51,361 bases of DNA, taken from contig JALCDQ010000013.1 of the NCBI GenBank assembly GCA_022641735.1, forward strand, positions 1 through 51,361. The letters are read 5' to 3'. The DNA comes from Prevotella sp. Lineage in GTDB: Bacteria > Bacteroidota > Bacteroidia > Bacteroidales > Bacteroidaceae. The notes beneath the pieces are model-generated. The model was not told the origin of the DNA and did not search any database. It saw nothing but the letters and a program-made list of their open reading frames with translations. This document shows positions 49,030 to 51,361 of this stretch, piece by piece. How positions within the stretch are numbered: the stretch's first letter is position 1; every line of letters begins with the position of its first letter. A program made the translations under genes and the position numbers.

Positions 49030-49082
49030 TCAAAAGATGAAAAAATTCTTGTCATAAATGTTTCTATCTGCCGATAATTCAC

Positions 49083-49090
49083 TATCTTTG
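49083..49090 (+). promoter_or_regulatory. -7 box TATCTTTG for tRNA-Arg
   Basis: A perfect TAnnTTTG box on the plus strand, ten bases before the mature tRNA-Arg. No second box is seen before the gene at 49204, so both may share this promoter. Confidence 0.7.
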
Positions 49091-49100
49091 CACTTGGATT

Positions 49101-49172
49101 GGTCCCATAGTTAAATGGATAGAACGGAGGTTTCCTAAACCTTTGATCCGAGTTCGATTCTCGGTGGGATCA
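49101..49172 (+). tRNA. tRNA-Arg (CCU)
   Basis: A 72-nt tRNA starting GGTCCCATAGTTAAATGGAT, with anticodon loop TTCCTAA (anticodon CCU), T-arm CCGAGTTCGATTCTCGG and acceptor TGGGATC plus discriminator A. It is the minor tRNA for AGG codons. All arms pair with one G-U in the acceptor stem. Confidence 0.93.
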
Positions 49173-49203
49173 CCTTTTAAAGTTTAACTTTCAATCCTCG
49201 ACT

Positions 49204-49998
49204 ATGCTTGGAGCAATTATTGGAGATATTGTAGGTTCCCGTTTTGAATTCGACGAGACTCCTGAAGAAGGATTCGAACTCTTCACCGATACTTGTAGTT
49301 ATACGGATGATACCGTCTGCACCGTAGCAATTGCAGATGCCGTAATGAATAAACGCCCTTATAAAGACGCTCTTCTTGACTGGTGCCAGCGTTATCCTTA
49401 CCCAAAAGGAGGCTATGGACGCTTGTTTTATCAATGGCTTCATAGCGACAATCCACAACCTCAAAACTCTTTCGGGAATGGCTCTGCCATGCGTGTGAGC
49501 GCCATCGGATGGCTCTATGACGACTATCATGAAATCTTGCGGCAAGCCGAGCAGTCGGCCATCGTAAGCCATTGCCACCGTGAAGGCATCAAGGGAGCGC
49601 AATGTGTGGCCATTGTCATCTATTGGCTGCGTACCGTACGCCTCACCAAAGATGAAATCGAGAGTGCAGTAAAGCGCAAATTCGGCTATGAATTGCCACC
49701 TTTGGAGGACATCTATAAGATTGGCAACGAGGGCCATTTCGACTCTACATGCCAGGAAACGGTGCCCGATGCACTCCGTTGTTTCCTTGAAAGCCAAAAC
49801 TTTGAAGACGCCTTGCGCACTGCAGTGTTGGCTAAAGGCGACACCGACACCAAAGCGGCCATCTGCGGAAGTATCGCCGAGGCCTATTATGAGATACCTG
49901 AGGAATTGATAGAGAAGGCTTACAGCTACCTCCCGAGCGACATGCTTGAAATCATCGAGCAGTTCTATTCCACCACGCAGAATAAGATGAACGAATAG
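49204..49998 (+). CDS. ADP-ribosylglycohydrolase family protein
   Basis: A 264-residue helical protein of the DraG/ARH family, which removes ADP-ribose from proteins or other targets using two metal ions. Metal ligands are visible in YTDDTVCTVAIADA near residues 37-50 and in GDTDTKAAICGSIAEAYY near residue 216. The N-terminal LGAIIGDIVGSRFEF and the central FGNGSAMRVSAIGWL are also typical. It lies 31 bases downstream of tRNA-Arg with no visible promoter of its own. A 6-1-6 palindrome (AAAGTT-T-AACTTT, 49179-49191) lies between them. Confidence 0.9.
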   Translation: MLGAIIGDIVGSRFEFDETPEEGFELFTDTCSYTDDTVCTVAIADAVMNKRPYKDALLDWCQRYPYPKGGYGRLFYQWLHSDNPQPQNSFGNGSAMRVSAIGWLYDDYHEILRQAEQSAIVSHCHREGIKGAQCVAIVIYWLRTVRLTKDEIESAVKRKFGYELPPLEDIYKIGNEGHFDSTCQETVPDALRCFLESQNFEDALRTAVLAKGDTDTKAAICGSIAEAYYEIPEELIEKAYSYLPSDMLEIIEQFYSTTQNKMNE

Positions 49999-50064
49999 GA
50001 TAATCATTCCTCATCTTGTAATCAACGATTAGTTGCTTAACAAAACAGCCTGTTTTAGGAAACG

Positions 50065-50099
50065 AATTGGCCCAGTTTGTCAGACAAACTGGGCCAATT
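50065..50099. repeat. Perfect 16-bp inverted repeat
   Basis: AATTGGCCCAGTTTGT (50065-50080) and ACAAACTGGGCCAATT (50084-50099) form a 16-bp perfect stem with a three-base loop. It lies between the convergent ADP-ribosylglycohydrolase and secDF genes, 66 bases after the first stop. No T-run follows, so it is either a bidirectional RNA-end structure or a protein-binding palindrome. Confidence 0.8.
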
Positions 50100-50123
50100 T
50101 GTCAAGCAGCCAATCATCATCCA

Positions 50124-50165
50124 CAAAAAAGAACCGCATTGGAAACTGACTCCAATGCGGTTCTT
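50124..50165 (-). terminator. Rho-independent terminator of secDF
   Basis: A 15-bp perfect stem (50129-50143 with 50151-50165, loop AACTGAC) whose minus-strand copy is followed by six T (50125-50130 region), 25 bases after the secDF stop. It could also stop plus-strand transcripts less efficiently. Confidence 0.85.
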
Positions 50166-50189
50166 ATATATTATATAAGGTGTAATGCC

Positions 50190-51361
50190 TTATGCTTTTA
50201 CTGGTTCTTCCGTGATCTCTTTGCGGCGGTCACTAATCTTGCGGCCTAATGTCAGGTAGGCAATAGGTGATGCGATGAAGATAGAACTGAGGGTTCCGAA
50301 TACCACACCGATGGTCATTGCGAAGGCAAACGGCTGGATACTCTTGCCACCAAGGAACAAGATACAGAGCAACACAATCAACGTACTGACACTGGTATTT
50401 ACCGTACGGGCCAATGTCTGGTTGATAGAGTCGTTGAACAAAGTCTGATAATCCTGCTTTGGATGTAATCTCAAATTCTCACGGATACGGTCGAAGACCA
50501 CCACCTTATCGTTGATAGAATAACCAATCACCGTAAGGACGGCACCGATAAACGTCTGGTCAACCTCCAAAGAGAATGGCAAGAAGCCTCGCAGAAGTGA
50601 GAACAGGCCGATAACGGTCAAGGCATCAAACGTCAAAGCAACCGTAGAACCTACAGAGAAGGCCACATTGCGGAAACGCAACAGAATGTAGAGGAAGATG
50701 GCAATCAGGGCGATAATCACACTGATGACAGCTCCACGGGTCACATCCTTAGCTACTGAAGGTCCAACCTTTGATGAACTGATGATAGAACCACCTTGAC
50801 GGATATCAGGATTCTTGAATGCATCCACACTCTTCTGACTTACCATGTGGTTCTTCTTCAAAGTGTTATACAGCAAAGTCTCTGCTTCGTCGTCAACAGT
50901 AGGACTGTTAGACTCTATCTTATAGTTGGTAGAAATACGGATAGTTCTATTGTCTGTACCCAAAGAGAGGGCTCCATTGGTGCATCCAGGGAATGCCTGG
51001 TCGAGGATGGCACGTACCTCCTCTGGCTGTGTAGACTTCTCAAACTGAACTACATAGTTACGACCACCTGTGAAATCAATACTCTTGTCAAGACCACGAG
51101 TAAAGAAGCTGATGAAGAAAGCCACAATTGCTATACCAGTAATGGTGAAGGTCGTCTTATACATAGACATGAACTTATAGTTCGTACCTTGCATCATATT
51201 CTTGGAAATAGCTGTGAAGTATTTCAAGTTCAGCCACTTATCATGGTTAAGTTTGTGCTCATATACCAAACGGGTCAAGTAAACTGCTGAGAAGAATGAG
51301 CAGACAATACCAATAATCCAAGTGGTGGCAAAGCCCTGGATAGGACCTGTTCCGAAGATAA
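50190..51361 (-). CDS. secDF: Protein-export membrane protein SecDF (SecD-SecF fusion), 3' part
   Basis: The frame is open to the right edge, so the gene begins outside the window. The first visible residues (IFGTGPIQGFATTWIIGIVCSFFSAVYLTRLV, core GTGPIQGFATTWIIG) are the last helices of SecD; a linker then leads to SecF, with DKSIDFTGGRNYVVQFE, the periplasmic P4-type domain, and helices ending FAMTIGVVFGTLSSIFIASPIAYLTLG. So SecD and SecF are fused, as is usual in Bacteroidetes. SecDF uses the proton gradient to pull exported proteins through SecYEG. The TTG at 51278 is not a start. Confidence 0.93.
   Translation of the reverse strand, partial: IFGTGPIQGFATTWIIGIVCSFFSAVYLTRLVYEHKLNHDKWLNLKYFTAISKNMMQGTNYKFMSMYKTTFTITGIAIVAFFISFFTRGLDKSIDFTGGRNYVVQFEKSTQPEEVRAILDQAFPGCTNGALSLGTDNRTIRISTNYKIESNSPTVDDEAETLLYNTLKKNHMVSQKSVDAFKNPDIRQGGSIISSSKVGPSVAKDVTRGAVISVIIALIAIFLYILLRFRNVAFSVGSTVALTFDALTVIGLFSLLRGFLPFSLEVDQTFIGAVLTVIGYSINDKVVVFDRIRENLRLHPKQDYQTLFNDSINQTLARTVNTSVSTLIVLLCILFLGGKSIQPFAFAMTIGVVFGTLSSIFIASPIAYLTLGRKISDRRKEITEEPVKA

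Noticed and set aside
49101..49172. tRNA-Arg as an integration site of a mobile element
   Set aside because: No integrase and no repeated tRNA 3' end are seen on either side.
49177..50007. Minus-strand frame of 276 codons opposite the ADP-ribosylglycohydrolase
   Set aside because: The plus-strand gene has intact metal-binding motifs; the reverse frame shows none.

Overview
The window looks like chromosomal DNA of a Bacteroidales bacterium, most probably Prevotella or a close relative. Genes are preceded by the Bacteroidetes -7 box TAnnTTTG rather than a sigma-70 -10 element. The protein set includes a fused SecDF, GH92 and GH31 glycosidases, PF14905-type outer-membrane beta-barrels, DUF4369/TlpA proteins, DUF4250 and a DKNYY protein. 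No phage, plasmid, transposase or CRISPR genes are visible, and most of the window is ordinary core genome.

Layout. 1-5.7 kb: end of a DMT transporter, a DKNYY protein, a secreted GH31 and a secreted GH92 glycosidase. 5.8-13.4 kb, minus strand: comM, two lipoproteins, tRNA-Leu, tRNA-Gly, a lipoprotein, argH, a SRPBCC protein and pyrE. 13.5-16.5 kb: a tightly overlapping prmC-recX-comF operon divergent from ribD. 16.5-20.4 kb: a lipoprotein, an ArnT-like glycosyltransferase, and an ECF sigma factor with a membrane partner. 20.4-22.9 kb: argS, RNase H and a small membrane protein. 23.4-30.5 kb: YitT, an alpha/beta hydrolase, a TlpA-like protein and several uncharacterised proteins, one behind a long structured leader. 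30.5-32.3 kb: a sigma-factor/macro-like fusion divergent from a vWA protein. 32.35-33.85 kb: a 1.5 kb repeat-rich, AT-rich spacer. 33.9-39.3 kb: metG, a DsbD-like protein and a CyuA-family protein. 39.4-49.0 kb, minus strand: two outer-membrane beta-barrels, a VOC/wHTH/membrane operon, a PH-like protein and a second GH92. 49.1-51.4 kb: tRNA-Arg with an ADP-ribosylglycohydrolase, and the 3' part of secDF.

Most notable non-coding signals. (1) Four arrays plus one solitary copy of a 19-bp quasi-palindrome (consensus near GTAAACAACGGTCTTTTAC), repeated at exactly 22-bp period at five intergenic places; half-site variants recombine between units. (2) A shared ECF-type promoter motif (CGTCTAAC with a 17-bp spacer to TGnAGy) before the ECF sigma gene and one beta-barrel gene, with a weaker version before the second beta-barrel gene, suggesting a small autoregulated regulon. 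(3) A cloverleaf-like element at the start of a roughly 290-nt leader before an unknown 517-residue protein. (4) A sigma-factor/macro-like fusion beside a TerY-like vWA gene.

Function calls rest on motifs and family resemblance read by eye. No database search was run.
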